Assembly (NCBI GenBank): GCA_002786025.1
Contig: NHNW01000002.1
Location: 744,001 to 808,000, forward strand
Reading direction: 5' to 3'
Length of the DNA: 64,000 nt
Source of the DNA: Zasmidium citrigriseum
Taxonomy: Eukaryota; Ascomycota; Dothideomycetes; Mycosphaerellales; Mycosphaerellaceae
The notes under the pieces were generated by a model. It made no database searches and was not told the origin of the DNA. It was given only the letters and a program-made list of their open reading frames with translations. Shown here piece after piece: positions 11,059 to 21,766 of the stretch (its first letter is position 1; each line of letters starts with the position of its first letter). The position numbers were made by a program, and so were the translations under genes.

Positions 11059-11112
11059 GGTGTTTGATCTGCTCTGGTTGTAAGCTTAAAGTTTGACAAT
11101 TCTCAATGCCCA

Positions 11113-11119
11113 TTATATA
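11113..11119 (-). promoter_or_regulatory. TATA-like box of the methyltransferase gene
   Basis: TATATAA read on the minus strand, about 55 bases upstream of the methyltransferase start codon at 11058. The spacing suits a core promoter. The assignment comes from sequence and position only. Confidence 0.45.
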
Positions 11120-12714
11120 TGTGAAAGTCGACATTACGGCTGAAAGTGAGTCAGTTTTCAAGAGTCACGGATTGTGCGAACTTGGTTCGGGTCGCATTGT
11201 AGCGAGCACGCCTAATATTCAGCCCTGGGGTATCTTGCAGTCTTTTGACTCATTCTCGCCAAAATGATGAATTGTGCTATTCTCGAGAATATGGTCTGGT
11301 ATGTAGGCGAGCGTCTCGATATACAAAAGTACCATTTCGGGAGGACGGTGGAGGGCGCCGCGCTGACAGTTCTAGACCAGCGCTTGTCGTTGAGGTTGAG
11401 CACCACGATATCCAAGACCTTGCTGCAGGAACTAGCAGCCGGATCTATTGGGCGTGGTGTCTTTGCGATGTGATTGGGCCAATGCATTTACAAGAATGCA
11501 AATACATGTACTCAAGGCCGGGGAAGCAAGTCTTCTTATTCACAGAGCTTGATCAGCAGTAAAGTTCGATCTCAACCTGCATAGCACCACCAAGTGAAGG
11601 GTCTCGGGCTGCTGTCTTTGCTTCTCCTCGAAATCTGAAACTCGTACCTTTGGGCCCTGGCGCATCAGCACCGGCGTGATGCTGGGATAGGACCTGCAAG
11701 TCGGAAGTGCTCGCATGCACGCCAAGTCTGGAGTGGCGGACGTGGTGGGTTTCCGCGTCCGCGAAGCTTTCGTTGTGCACTATAATTGACTTTTTGCTTT
11801 GGCGGGTGAAGGATTCAGGGCGCCAGTGCAGTGGTGCTCGCCGAAATACAGGCGTGGATGATGGAAAGCAGGATTGGATGTGTCGTGCGATGGTGAAGGC
11901 GGTATGAAGGGGGGAGGGAGAACAAAGAATGTATCAAATGGGCGCGGACTCTGTGATTCTGTGGTTGAACGGGTGGTCTGTGTGCAGTTTCAATCAATCG
12001 ACCCCGCGACGGCCCTCCGCTTGCAGAGAGTTGCGATCCTGCGCATTGCTGGCAGGCACTCCCCGTCCGCCATCGACTCTTCACACTTCTATCGCCAGGG
12101 CCTGATACAGCGGACACACGCTGCCACTGCCACACACAGACGTGCAGTCGTCGACCACCGCCGCCGCCGCCTGGGACCACCGCGCCGCCAAGCGACGGCG
12201 ACCTGCATACGCATCCATCCGCCGCAGCGCTATCGTGCATCCGCCAGCGACATATCTCTCCACACAGCAGCTACTCCACCAGCCACCGCGGACCTTGACT
12301 TGCCTGACGTGCCAACGCCAATTGCCACGCCAGTGCCTGCGCCTCTGCCCGCCGACTCCGCGTAACCTCATCGAGCGAGCTGGCGTAATCCAATCGCACG
12401 AGCTCGTGTTGCGCGGCTCTTATTTTGACTGCGAAGGACCGTGTGTGCTGACCTGCTATCACTTCGCAGCTCCCTCCTACACCCACCCCCTTCGTTTCCA
12501 TCTCCGCCGGCATCACCAACTATTCCGCCGCCTCATTGCGGCTGTGACGCTCGTTTGCCGCGGGCCCACCAGTATTGTGCAACGGTCGTGCACACACCAC
12601 ATCCATACACCCACATTTCAACCTTGTCAATCGCTGTAGCGCAAACCGGCTCCGCGACCGAGCACCTGCTGGATACCCACTCTGCTGGCCATTAATCGCG
12701 CTCCTACCGCCAGT
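11120..12714. other. Long intergenic region, C/A-rich leader before the DUF2406 gene
   Basis: About 1.6 kb without a convincing gene. The distal part (11.1-11.9 kb) is unremarkable. From about 12.1 kb to 12.7 kb the plus strand becomes CAC/CGCC-rich, and open frames of 80-165 codons appear on both strands because stops are scarce. They lack domains and overlap each other, so I read this as a long promoter/5' leader of the gene starting at 12715. Confidence 0.45.
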
Positions 12715-14056
12715 ATGGACCAAGGCCCGCAGTCACCAGCGGCACGTTCTCACGGCTCTCGTACCTTTTCATTCCGCAGCGATAAGAGTGGTGGATCCAA
12801 GCCCAAAGAGGACCTGCACGAGTCGCCCAGGGAGAAGCAGCGCCGGGATAGTATCTGGAAATCGACAAGCAAGGCAAATCCAAACGCTGCTTTATCCGAA
12901 GCTCAGCCTGGAGGTGCGTTGTGTCTCTCTCTCTTCCCCAGTCGTCTTTCTTTTCTACTTTACCCAAACCAGCCTGTCGCTACTAGCCGTCGATCATTCG
13001 TTCATCCACAATGGCTTTGACCATGCAAATGACGAGAGACTCTCATACTGACCCTCAGCCTTCAGTCAACGCAATCTTCGAGGAGAGCACCATCACGCCA
13101 CTTCGCGGCATCCAGCACCGCGACGCGACCGGAAATGTCATCAGTACGTTCATCACAAGCCATGGCGGACAATCAGGCACTGACTTTTGCCGCAGCTGAC
13201 CCGGATCTGTCGAACCCAACGAGGCCGCGCTTGGAGAGGCCTTTGGATACTATAAAATCATTCGAGCGAGCTATTGATAACGGATACAAGAGGCGCTCTG
13301 GATATCAGCGGTCTGGTACGTTGCACACGCGCGTATTTTCGAAGTCGTCACACATGCTGATACGGACGCACAGAATCATATGAGCAAGGAACCCAGTATG
13401 GTGGCAGTAGGAGGAACAGTGCATATGGTGGTGAGTATGCGCTCCCAAACCCACGCCAACGTTTGGCCAACCGTCTGCGTGCAGGCTATGATGGGGCCAT
13501 GAGTCCCAACAGATACTCGAACGGCAACGGCAATGGCGGTGGCTACTACGGTAGCTACGGACCCGGCCCAAGCGGACCTCCTCGTCGATTCCCTGCCTCG
13601 CGCATGCAGTCCGAGCCGATGATGTATGGCGGACAACGACCGTATCCGCACGGCCACCAGCACTCGCAAGACACCATGAACACAGGCATGACCAACGGGT
13701 CCGACAGCACGGGACCTTGGGCGAACAGCACCGACCCTAGTAGCGAGAACAGCTCGGTTGAGAGAGGACCGACAGCTCAGAAGCCGTATGGTGACTATCC
13801 ACCACCTAACGGATATGGACACAATGGTTATCAGAACGGCTACGGCCAAGGCGGTTTCCAAGGATCGATTCCAGAGGACGGTGCTTACTCCATGGGAGGC
13901 GGTGCACCACCAGTCCAACCACCTGGTGGTGCTAGGCGTCCAATTCCCCTTGGAAACACGACTTCTGACAGCGTTCCAAACTTGCCATCGACCAAGAGAC
14001 CAGAGCCAGAGAAGAGAAAGAGTTGGTTGAAGCGCCGATTCAGCAAGAAGGAATGA
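12715..14056 (+). CDS. DUF2406 family protein
   Basis: Fungal protein of the DUF2406 family, function not established. Five exons (12715-12913, 13066-13143, 13196-13315, 13374-13430, 13485-14056) give 341 aa. Seen: a Ser/basic N-terminus (TFSFRSDKS), then the DUF2406 core, which runs NPNAALSEAQP, PLRGIQHRDATGN, ITDPDLSNPTRPR and ERPLDTIKSFERAID. A long Gly/Asn/Tyr/Pro-rich, probably disordered tail follows, ending in a basic cluster (KSWLKRRFSKKE). All four introns fall in phase 1, and the first three lie in or at the edge of the conserved core. An ATG inside intron 1 (13011) is in frame with exon 2 and could start a shorter isoform. Confidence 0.82.
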
Positions 14057-14454
14057 GACAGCATGGTCTCCTCGCATACCACACCGCGGCAACACCAGCC
14101 GATGCATTAGGGCGTGTTGCGGCATTCTGTTTCAGTGCACATAATGTAATGGATAATTCGCAAGCCCAGCTGGATATTGATGGACGAAAGGAGTTTGGGC
14201 ATTGGGGAGAACAAGAAAGCGAGCTGTGTCTGCTGCAACTTGGCTACGAAGGAATGAAAACGAGGCAAGCTGCGGCAGGCGGATTTCAGCTGATCGCACG
14301 AGGACTGCCGCAAATTAGAGCAGGACGTGCGTGGATCGGCTAGACTTCATGAATATGATATACCTTTTTCCTCGCAGAAGCATTTCTTCTTGTGCCTCTT
14401 TGGTGACTACCGTAGAACGCCTGAAGGAAGAACTGATACGATCCAAGAAGGAGA
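14057..14454. other. Convergent 3' region
   Basis: Nearly 400 bases lie between the DUF2406 stop and the VMA21 stop, so this is the shared 3' UTR/terminator space of two convergent genes. No gene or RNA is recognised. Confidence 0.4.
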
Positions 14455-14881
14455 TCATCTTGACTTCTTCTTCTCTTCCTCCTCTGCTTCCCGCTCGGTC
14501 TTGTCGTCGTTGAATGCCACAATCACGTAGCCGATCAAGACCACGTTTGCCATGAGAGCGGCGAAGCCTCCCGCGTAGGTTGAGTTGCCTGGTCGTGTCA
14601 GTAGATGGAAGCGAGCAGTGGCGTTGGAATACAAACCTCCAAACAGCGTGCTGACAGTGAGGAAGTAGCTGCCAATGGGCAACGTGATCATGGCGAATGT
14701 GAAGCCCAGGAGCTTTGCGATTACCGATCTAGATCATTTTCATTAGCCCCTTCAATATGGGAATGGGCTCCGATTGAACGTACGAAGGGACGGCGGGCGT
14801 GATATTGGACTTGGGCTCGGCCTTTGTCTCATCTTGGTCGAGGTGTGTTTTCTCGCTGGTCGCTATTCTCCTTGTCGCCAT
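14455..14881 (-). CDS. vma21: VMA21-like V-ATPase assembly factor
   Basis: ER membrane chaperone for assembly of the V0 sector of the vacuolar H+-ATPase. Three exons (14881-14784, 14728-14637, 14588-14455) give 107 aa, the family size. Seen: a hydrophilic N-terminus ending ITPAVPS, a first membrane segment (VIAKLLGFTFAMITLPIGSY), the conserved YFLTVSTLFGGNSTYAGG linker, a second membrane segment (ALMANVVLIGYVIVAF), and an acidic tail. The last four residues are KKSR, a KKxx di-lysine ER-retrieval signal as in yeast Vma21. The donor of intron 2 is the less usual GTTTGT. The gene is divergent from the Fun30-like remodeller. Confidence 0.93.
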
Positions 14882-15207
14882 GATTGCTGGATTTGGGTAA
14901 GCAATTGTTGTTCTTTCGAGGAGGGTGGCTCCGAAGTGACGTCTGAACCTTCGACGAAAGCCAGCCGCGAAGTCAAAGTCGCGAATCGCTCTCGCGCACT
15001 TCACCCACCACCACCACCACCTCTCCCGCAACGCACCCCCGCGGCCACTTCGCCTTTGTCTCCGTGCAATCTCGACCTGGCGCCTTTGTTTGTCGACAGC
15101 ATCGCATGGACAACAGCACACTAGACAGGCGGCGCGGATTTTAAAGAAAGAGGAGGACTGCACTTCAGTTTGTCGGCTATCGCTCATATCGCACCGGCTC
15201 GCCCAAC
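14882..15207. other. Divergent promoter VMA21/Fun30
   Basis: 326 bases between two divergent start codons. It contains a short CCA triplet run (five copies, 15005-15019) in a C-rich stretch. No gene is seen. Confidence 0.4.
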
Positions 15208-18200
15208 ATGGACCGTCACGATCCTATAATTGACGATACGCCCTATAAGAGGAGGAAGTTGAACCACGAGAGCAGTGGGAAGGCATGGGACTCGCAAGAT
15301 GACAGCGGCGAGGACTTCACTGAAGAGGACTTCCACACTGTCGCTACCATGCCGGCAAGTGATACCCAGAAGAGAAGATTGGGTTATAGCGCATCGCAGA
15401 TGCACAATGATTTGGGTACTGCGACCATGGGACGGACGTCGTCGTCGCAGCGCTCTTACATGACCCAGCCCACGCAGACATTGAATCGGGCGACTCAACC
15501 TACGCAGCCACTGCCACCCAAGGATTTCTCAGAAGTTCAGGTCGAGCGCTCTTCTCCGTTAGGACCTGGCCCTCAGACGCAGAAACCGGCGCCTCCACAG
15601 CGGCAACCGACCTTCTCTAAGCCTGGAGGTGTTCTGGCAAGCGCAATGGCCCCACCAGGAACAGCTTTCCGTCGCCCGGTCAATGCGCAACCGCAGCGCC
15701 CTCCGATCAACTTGGATAGCGATGATGATGACCCGCCTGTGGAGCATAGCGACGATGAGACACAGGGTCTGAGCTCGACAATCAAACCGACAAATTTCAC
15801 GAGAGCTGGCCGAGGCCTGGATTCGTCCCCGAATCGAGTCCAGGAGTCGCCACGAGCCGCACAACCACCGCCTGTCAAGCCCAACAATCCCTTTCAGGAC
15901 TTGCTTCAAGGGTTTGGCTATCAGCCTCCTCCGCCACAGCGAAGAGGGCCGGATGACATGGCCAGCGCGTATGGCGGATCCTCGAGGCCACCCAGGCCAC
16001 AACAGCAGAGACCACAACAGCCATTGAAACAGACTGGGCCAGCGAGGGCCGTGCCAACGAATGGTGCTCCAGTATACAAGACGCTAGACGACATCCCGGA
16101 CTTCCAAATGAGGCGAAAAGTGGGTGATATGAAGAAGATACTCGACAATCTGGTAACGCTCGACCAATGCGTGGAAGCTCTTGGTAAGAAGAAGGGCAAC
16201 CAACAGGATGCGATGGAGTACCTCGCCGATAAGCACGCCGAGGAGGACGAGCTCGCAGCCTCGACAAGCCCTATCCAGAGGAAGGGAGTGGCGATGGCCA
16301 AGCAATCTCAGTCGCAGTCGACCTCGCAGTCTTCGCAGCCCGTCCGGCCCATGGCGAAGCAGACTGTTCAAGCCCCGGCCAAGTCAATTGCAGAGAAGTA
16401 CCGCCGTGGCTCGACTAAGGCGGTGACGTTGGATTCCGACGAGGACGAGGATGAGGATGAAGATGTGAAACCGAAGCGAGGTCGCATCATTCAAGGGCGA
16501 AAGCCAGCGTTGTCGAGTAGCCCACCCTCTTCGCCTCCACCGCCGCGGAATCGACTTCAAAAGAAGAAGACGACGATCACCATCGACTCGGACTCGGAGG
16601 GCGATTCTGGAGTTGTTCGCGATGCGACGGAGACACCCAAGCCTAAGCAGCCAGTCCAACCAGCGAAGCCTGCCAGATACGTCGACCCAGAAGAGCTTCA
16701 GGCTAGGATGCAGGAATTGCGGGACGAACGACTGCTAAATTTGATGAACGACTCGCCCGCCCGCGAACTTTCTGAGCTTTGCGGACAATCGGAAGAGACC
16801 ATCGCGTTTGTGCTTGAGAAGCGACCTTTCAACTCCTTGGACGATGTCAGCGCTGTGGTAAAGGAGAACTTCACCAAGACCGGCAAGAAATCCAAGAAGA
16901 CAACCCCTGTGGGTGAGAAACTGGTCGATGATTGCCGGGAAGTGATGATTGGGTACGACGCCATTGACGAGCTTGTCGCTGAGTGTGAGAACATCGCTCG
17001 ACCTGTTCAAGAGGCCTTGCGTGGTTGGGGCGTTGGTGAGACAGCGGACGGTGAACTTCAGCTAATGAAACTAGACGAAGTCCACGACTCGGGTATTGGC
17101 ACTCCCGCGAGCTCTTGCGCAGACGACGGTCCACAGAAGAAAGACAAGTCTAAGGGCAACTTCGTGGGACAGCCTTCGAACATGAACCCGGAGATGACGA
17201 TGAAGGACTACCAGCTCGTCGGACTCAATTGGCTGTGCCTGCTGTTTAAGAAACAGCTGTCGTGCATCCTGGCCGACGACATGGGTCTGGGCAAAACCTG
17301 CCAGATCATCGCCTTTCTATCACATCTGCAATTGCAGAAGACGGATGGAGTCCATTTGATCATCGTGCCGGGCTCTACGCTTGAGAACTGGCTACGAGAG
17401 TTCGACCGCTTCTCCCCGAATCTGAACGTCAAGCCTTACTACGGGAAGCAGGCAGAACGCGCAGAGATACGATACGACATTGAGCAAGAATGGGGATCGC
17501 TGGATGCCATCGTCACTACTTACGACATGATTGTGAGTAAAGAGGACAACGCCTTCTTTCGAGCCCAGGGCCCATTCTCCTGCTGCATCTATGATGAGGC
17601 ACACGCTCTGCGGAATCCAAACTCGCTTCGATACCAGCAGCTGGTCAGGATCAAGGCTGATTTCAAAGTCTTGCTTACTGGCACTCCTCTGCAGAACAAT
17701 CTGCAGGAGCTCATTGCCATCCTCGCATTCATCATGCCTGACCTGTTTCAGAAGAAGAGAGAGGACTTGGAGTACATCTTCAAGCACAAGGCTAGCACCA
17801 AAGACACGGCTAGTGCTGCCCTTCTGTCCAATGAACGTATCAGCAGAGCTCGGACGATGATGACTCCTTTCATCCTGCGGCGGAAGAAGCACCAAGTCTT
17901 GGACCTACCTAAGAAGACCACCCGAGTTGAGTATTGTGACATGACGGACACACAGGCCAACTACTACGCCGATGTGATCGAGGATGCCCAGAACTTCTAC
18001 AACCAGAAGGCTGCGGGTACTGTCAAAGGCTCTGCAAAGAAGACATCTAATGTCATCATGGCCCTTCGCCAGGCGGCAATCCATCCACTTCTCTCGCGTC
18101 GCATCTACGATGACAAGAAGCTCGACAAGATCGTTGACGCCCTCTCCAAGTCCGCCGAGTTTGGAGACAATCCTCGGGACAAGATCCGCGCGTACATCGA

Positions 18201-18990
18201 TGGTGAGGCCTCCATCAGTCTCAAGAAGGGCGACTTCCAGCTTCATCGATTCTGCTACGAACGCGACTTTCTTCGGAAGAAGTTCGCTCTCAAGCGCCAG
18301 GAGTGGATGGACTCCGGCAAAGCGAAGAAGTTTGCAGAGCTTGTGGAGCAGTATGCAAAAAATGGCGACCGTGTGCTGGTATTCTCACAATTCACGACCC
18401 TGATGGACATTCTGGAAGCGGTGCTGGAGACGCTTCAGATCAAGTTCATGCGCCTGGACGGCACGACGCAGATTCAGGAGCGACAGGACATGATCGACAA
18501 GTTCAGCGAGGATACATCGATCACGGTGTTCATGTTGTCGACCCGGGCTGGAGGTGCAGGCATCAATTTGGCTGCTGCCAACAAGGTTATCATCCACGAC
18601 AGTGGTTTCAATCCCCAGGACGATATTCAGGCCGAGAACCGAGCCCATCGTGTGGGCCAGACCCGTGAAGTGGAGGTCGTACGACTTGTGACGAGAGGCA
18701 CGATCGAAGAGCAGATCCACGCCCTTGGAGCGTCGAAGTTGGCTCTTGACGATCGTGTCGCTGGGGAGGGCGAGACAGGTGAGTTTGAAAGTACCGGTCG
18801 ATTAGCCATTGACTATACTGACGCCGAAGCAGAGAAAGCTGGAGAGCAGATGGTCGAGCAGATGTTGGCCGAGAAGCTCGTTTGTCCCAAGGAAGAGGAG
18901 AAGAGCACAGAGAGCGATCTCAAGGACGCGTTCAAGCAGGGCTTGGAAGGAGAGGGAGTCAAGGTTGCTTCGAAGCAGGCACAATTCTAG
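15208..18990 (+). CDS. fun30: Fun30/SMARCAD1-type SNF2 chromatin remodeller
   Basis: Nuclear ATP-dependent remodeller of the Fun30/SMARCAD1 subfamily, involved in heterochromatin and DNA-end resection in yeasts. One uninterrupted exon, 1260 aa. Seen: a disordered N-terminus with an acidic DSDDDDPP patch, a CUE-like helical segment near residues 295-345 (FQMRRKVGDMKKIL to DAMEYLADKHAEE), and a second acidic/Lys-rich linker. The SNF2 N-lobe has DDMGLGKT at 690-697, DEAH at 796-799 and TGTPLQNNLQEL. The helicase C-lobe has VLVFSQFTTLMD and the arginine-finger region NRAHRVGQTREV. Length and the TCQIIAFLSHL segment favour Fun30/Fft over Swi2 or Ino80 types. Confidence 0.93.
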   Translation: MDRHDPIIDDTPYKRRKLNHESSGKAWDSQDDSGEDFTEEDFHTVATMPASDTQKRRLGYSASQMHNDLGTATMGRTSSSQRSYMTQPTQTLNRATQPTQPLPPKDFSEVQVERSSPLGPGPQTQKPAPPQRQPTFSKPGGVLASAMAPPGTAFRRPVNAQPQRPPINLDSDDDDPPVEHSDDETQGLSSTIKPTNFTRAGRGLDSSPNRVQESPRAAQPPPVKPNNPFQDLLQGFGYQPPPPQRRGPDDMASAYGGSSRPPRPQQQRPQQPLKQTGPARAVPTNGAPVYKTLDDIPDFQMRRKVGDMKKILDNLVTLDQCVEALGKKKGNQQDAMEYLADKHAEEDELAASTSPIQRKGVAMAKQSQSQSTSQSSQPVRPMAKQTVQAPAKSIAEKYRRGSTKAVTLDSDEDEDEDEDVKPKRGRIIQGRKPALSSSPPSSPPPPRNRLQKKKTTITIDSDSEGDSGVVRDATETPKPKQPVQPAKPARYVDPEELQARMQELRDERLLNLMNDSPARELSELCGQSEETIAFVLEKRPFNSLDDVSAVVKENFTKTGKKSKKTTPVGEKLVDDCREVMIGYDAIDELVAECENIARPVQEALRGWGVGETADGELQLMKLDEVHDSGIGTPASSCADDGPQKKDKSKGNFVGQPSNMNPEMTMKDYQLVGLNWLCLLFKKQLSCILADDMGLGKTCQIIAFLSHLQLQKTDGVHLIIVPGSTLENWLREFDRFSPNLNVKPYYGKQAERAEIRYDIEQEWGSLDAIVTTYDMIVSKEDNAFFRAQGPFSCCIYDEAHALRNPNSLRYQQLVRIKADFKVLLTGTPLQNNLQELIAILAFIMPDLFQKKREDLEYIFKHKASTKDTASAALLSNERISRARTMMTPFILRRKKHQVLDLPKKTTRVEYCDMTDTQANYYADVIEDAQNFYNQKAAGTVKGSAKKTSNVIMALRQAAIHPLLSRRIYDDKKLDKIVDALSKSAEFGDNPRDKIRAYIDGEASISLKKGDFQLHRFCYERDFLRKKFALKRQEWMDSGKAKKFAELVEQYAKNGDRVLVFSQFTTLMDILEAVLETLQIKFMRLDGTTQIQERQDMIDKFSEDTSITVFMLSTRAGGAGINLAAANKVIIHDSGFNPQDDIQAENRAHRVGQTREVEVVRLVTRGTIEEQIHALGASKLALDDRVAGEGETGEFESTGRLAIDYTDAEAEKAGEQMVEQMLAEKLVCPKEEEKSTESDLKDAFKQGLEGEGVKVASKQAQF

Positions 18991-19552
18991 AGACTTGACA
19001 GATGTATAGTGCGCGGACAAGACCAAGACCGCTTGGAAATGAGGGCTTGATTGTATCATGAATGTAGCATTGAGCAACGAAACACATGTTGCCTCGAGCC
19101 GTCTGTCACAGGTCTCAGAAGGACCCGAATCTCAAGGTGATGTCTCAGTTGGGTTTCTCAAAATCACATGCTTGATAGTTGACGATTATGGCTTCAGTAG
19201 CGATTGCTCCAACTAAATGCCAGGTGGACAATCCGTTTAGTGAATCCTTAGCTTGCTGACATCTGTGATCCTGTGAATGGCGGTGCTGCATGTGAAGTGA
19301 AGGCGTGGCTGGGAGTCGTTCACAAGCGGGGCACGAGATCGGCGGTCCGGCAGCTGAAGCTGGCTGGCTTGTGCGTGCAGCTGCGGTGGACAGCCGACAG
19401 GTGCAAGGTGTTCTTTTCCACGGCCACGGCCATTCTCGAGCCTTCAAATACCTATCTCCACCACCCGACTCATCCATTGCTCGTCACCGCTTGGATCTCG
19501 TCCGTCGCAACCAGTTTCTCTTTTCCTTCCACCGCGGATCGCACTGCCCATC
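18991..19552. other. Intergenic region before calnexin
   Basis: 562 bases hold the Fun30-like terminator and the calnexin promoter. The last 60 bases are C/T-rich. I could not identify a convincing unfolded-protein-response element by eye. No gene is seen. Confidence 0.4.
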
Positions 19553-21354
19553 ATGCGTGCCACCGCCCTTCTGGCTCTCGGCTGCTACGCCGTTGCAGCT
19601 TCCGCCCAAGACGACGACGCCGACAAGGCAGAGGCCAGCTCGTCGCTCGAGGCCTCGCTCCCAAAGTTCACCGTAAGCATCATACACAAGGCAATGGCAA
19701 CCTGATCATGCGCTGACAGCTCCTTCCAGCCCACCAACCTCAAAGCTCCCTTCCTCGAGCAGTTCACCGACGACTGGGAAAGCCGGTGGAAGCCATCACA
19801 TGCTAAGAAGGAGAACACCGAGGAGGAATGGCAGTTTGTCGGCAACTGGGACGTCGAGGAGCCCATTGTCTTCAAGGGCATCGCTGGCGACAAGGGCCTC
19901 GTGCTCAAGGACAAGGCTGCCCACCACGCCATTTCAGCCAAGTTCGACAAGCCCATTGACAACAAGGGTAAGACCCTCGTTGTTCAGTATGAGGTCAAGC
20001 TCCAGTCGTTCCTCGAGTGCGGTGGAGCCTACATGAAGCTCCTCCAGCAGAACGCCAAACTCGGCACTGACGAGTTCTCGAACGCCTCCCCCTATGTCAT
20101 CATGTTTGGCCCCGACAAGTGCGGTGCCACCAACAAGGTCCACTTCATTTTCAAGCACAAGAACCCCAAGACCGGCGAGTACGAGGAGAAGCACATGGAC
20201 AGCGCCCCATCGGCCGAGATCAACAAGCTCTCCAACCTGTACACCCTCATCGTCAAGCCTGACCAGACCTTCGAGCTCCTCATCAACAACGAATCTTCCA
20301 AGAACGGCTCCCTCCTCGAGGACTTCACTCCCGCTGTCAACCCACCAAAGGAGATTGACGACCCCAAGGACAGCAAGCCAGATGACTGGATTGACGAGGC
20401 CAAGATCCGCGACCCAGATGCGAAGAAGCCTGAGGACTGGGATGAGGATGCGCCATACGAGATTGTCGACGAGTCTGCCACCAAGCCTGAGGATTGGCTC
20501 GAGGATGAGCCTCTCACCATTCCTGACCCAGAGGCCGAGAAGCCAGAGGACTGGGATGACGAGGAGGATGGCGACTGGGTTCCACCCCAGGTCTCCAACC
20601 CCAAGTGTGACGAGGTCTCTGGCTGTGGCAAGTGGGAGAAGCCAATGATCAAGAACCCAGAGTACAAGGGCAAGTGGAACGCACCTATGATTGACAACCC
20701 AGCCTACAAGGGCGTCTGGGCACCACGCAAGATCAAGAACCCAGACTACTTCGAGGACAAGACCCCATCCAACTTTGAGCCAATGGGCGCTGTAAGTGTT
20801 GAACAGAGTCAAAATATTTTAGGACTTACTGACATGTTCTTTAGATCGGTTTCGAGCTTTGGACCATGAACGAGAACATCCTCTTCGACAACATCTACAT
20901 CGGCCACTCGATCGAGGACGCCCAGGCCCTCCGCAAGGAGACCTGGGACGTCAAGCGTCCCAACGAGGAGAAGGCCGAGAAGGAGTCCAAGCCCACTCCT
21001 GAGAAGGAGGCCAAGTCCCCATACGACCTCGTCTTCATGGATGACCCAGTCCTCTACATCAAAGAGAAGACCGCCCTGTTCATCGAGCTCGTCCAGAAGA
21101 ACCCAGTCGACGCCATCAAGTTCGTTCCCGAAGTCGCCGGTGCCATTGGTCTCGGTATCGTCACTCTCCTCGTCCTTCTCCTCGGTGCTGGCTCTGGTGC
21201 TGCCCCAAGCGCAGACCAGGTCAAGGCCAAGGCTTCCCAGGCCAAGGACCAGGCCCAGAAGACCAAGGACCAGGTCGCGGAGGCTGTTGCTACTGGTGCT
21301 GAGAAGGCCAAGGAGGAGGCCAGCAAGAGAACGACCAGGAGCTCGGCGCAGTAA
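19553..21354 (+). CDS. Calnexin
   Basis: ER type I membrane lectin chaperone that binds monoglucosylated glycoproteins. Three exons (19553-19672, 19730-20791, 20845-21354) give 563 aa, the usual length. Seen: a signal peptide ([18 protein letters not shown]), the lectin domain with the YMKLL and MFGPDKCG blocks, and an extended P-arm. The P-arm has repeats of the I-x-DP-x-x-x-KP-x-DW type (four copies around residues 255-330) followed by four NP-x-Y-KG-x-W-like repeats. After a second lectin segment ([18 protein letters not shown]) comes one membrane helix ([17 protein letters not shown]) and an Ala/Lys-rich cytosolic tail ending TRSSAQ without a KKxx signal. Confidence 0.95.
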
Positions 21355-21766
21355 GCTGGTATAAGAGCGAGGTCAAGTGCGAGATATGAGAGAAGACAAG
21401 ACAAGCAGCGATGCAGCGAGCAGTGAGAAGTTTTGAAGCCGCTGCAGGAAAGGTGCTTTCTACTATCAATTACAAAAACGGGCACGAGATTGCTACGATA
21501 CGAGGACAGCGAAGGGAGAGATCTTTCTTGGGAGCTGTTGTCGAATCTGTAGAAAAGCGGTAAAGTACGGTATTACAACATGATTCCATGACGTTATGCA
21601 TACTTTCTTGGTCTCTCGCTGAGACGCCTATCCTGTGTACTGTACAGTAGGCGTATTCCCATTCCCACACGCGTTCTCTCTCTCCAACTCATGCTGTTCA
21701 ATAGTAGACGATAGGCCTATCCGTTGGCCTGGACGATGCTCGTTTGGCGGGGATCGCTCCGCGTGA
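21355..21766. other. Convergent 3' region
   Basis: 412 bases between the calnexin stop and the stop of the convergent F-box-like gene. No gene or structured element is recognised. Confidence 0.4.

Noticed and set aside
12081..12695. Overlapping open frames on both strands in the C/A-rich leader
   Set aside because: They arise from low stop-codon density; they overlap one another and have no domains or plausible splice model.
13376..14125. Open frame of about 250 codons antisense to the DUF2406 gene
   Set aside because: It mirrors the Gly/Asn/Pro-rich tail of the spliced DUF2406 gene, whose conserved core and five phase-consistent exons are convincing on the plus strand.
19934..20812. Open frame of about 290 codons antisense to calnexin
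   Set aside because: It is a Leu/Val-rich shadow of the repetitive P-arm codons of calnexin on the other strand; no start context, domain or splice signal supports it.
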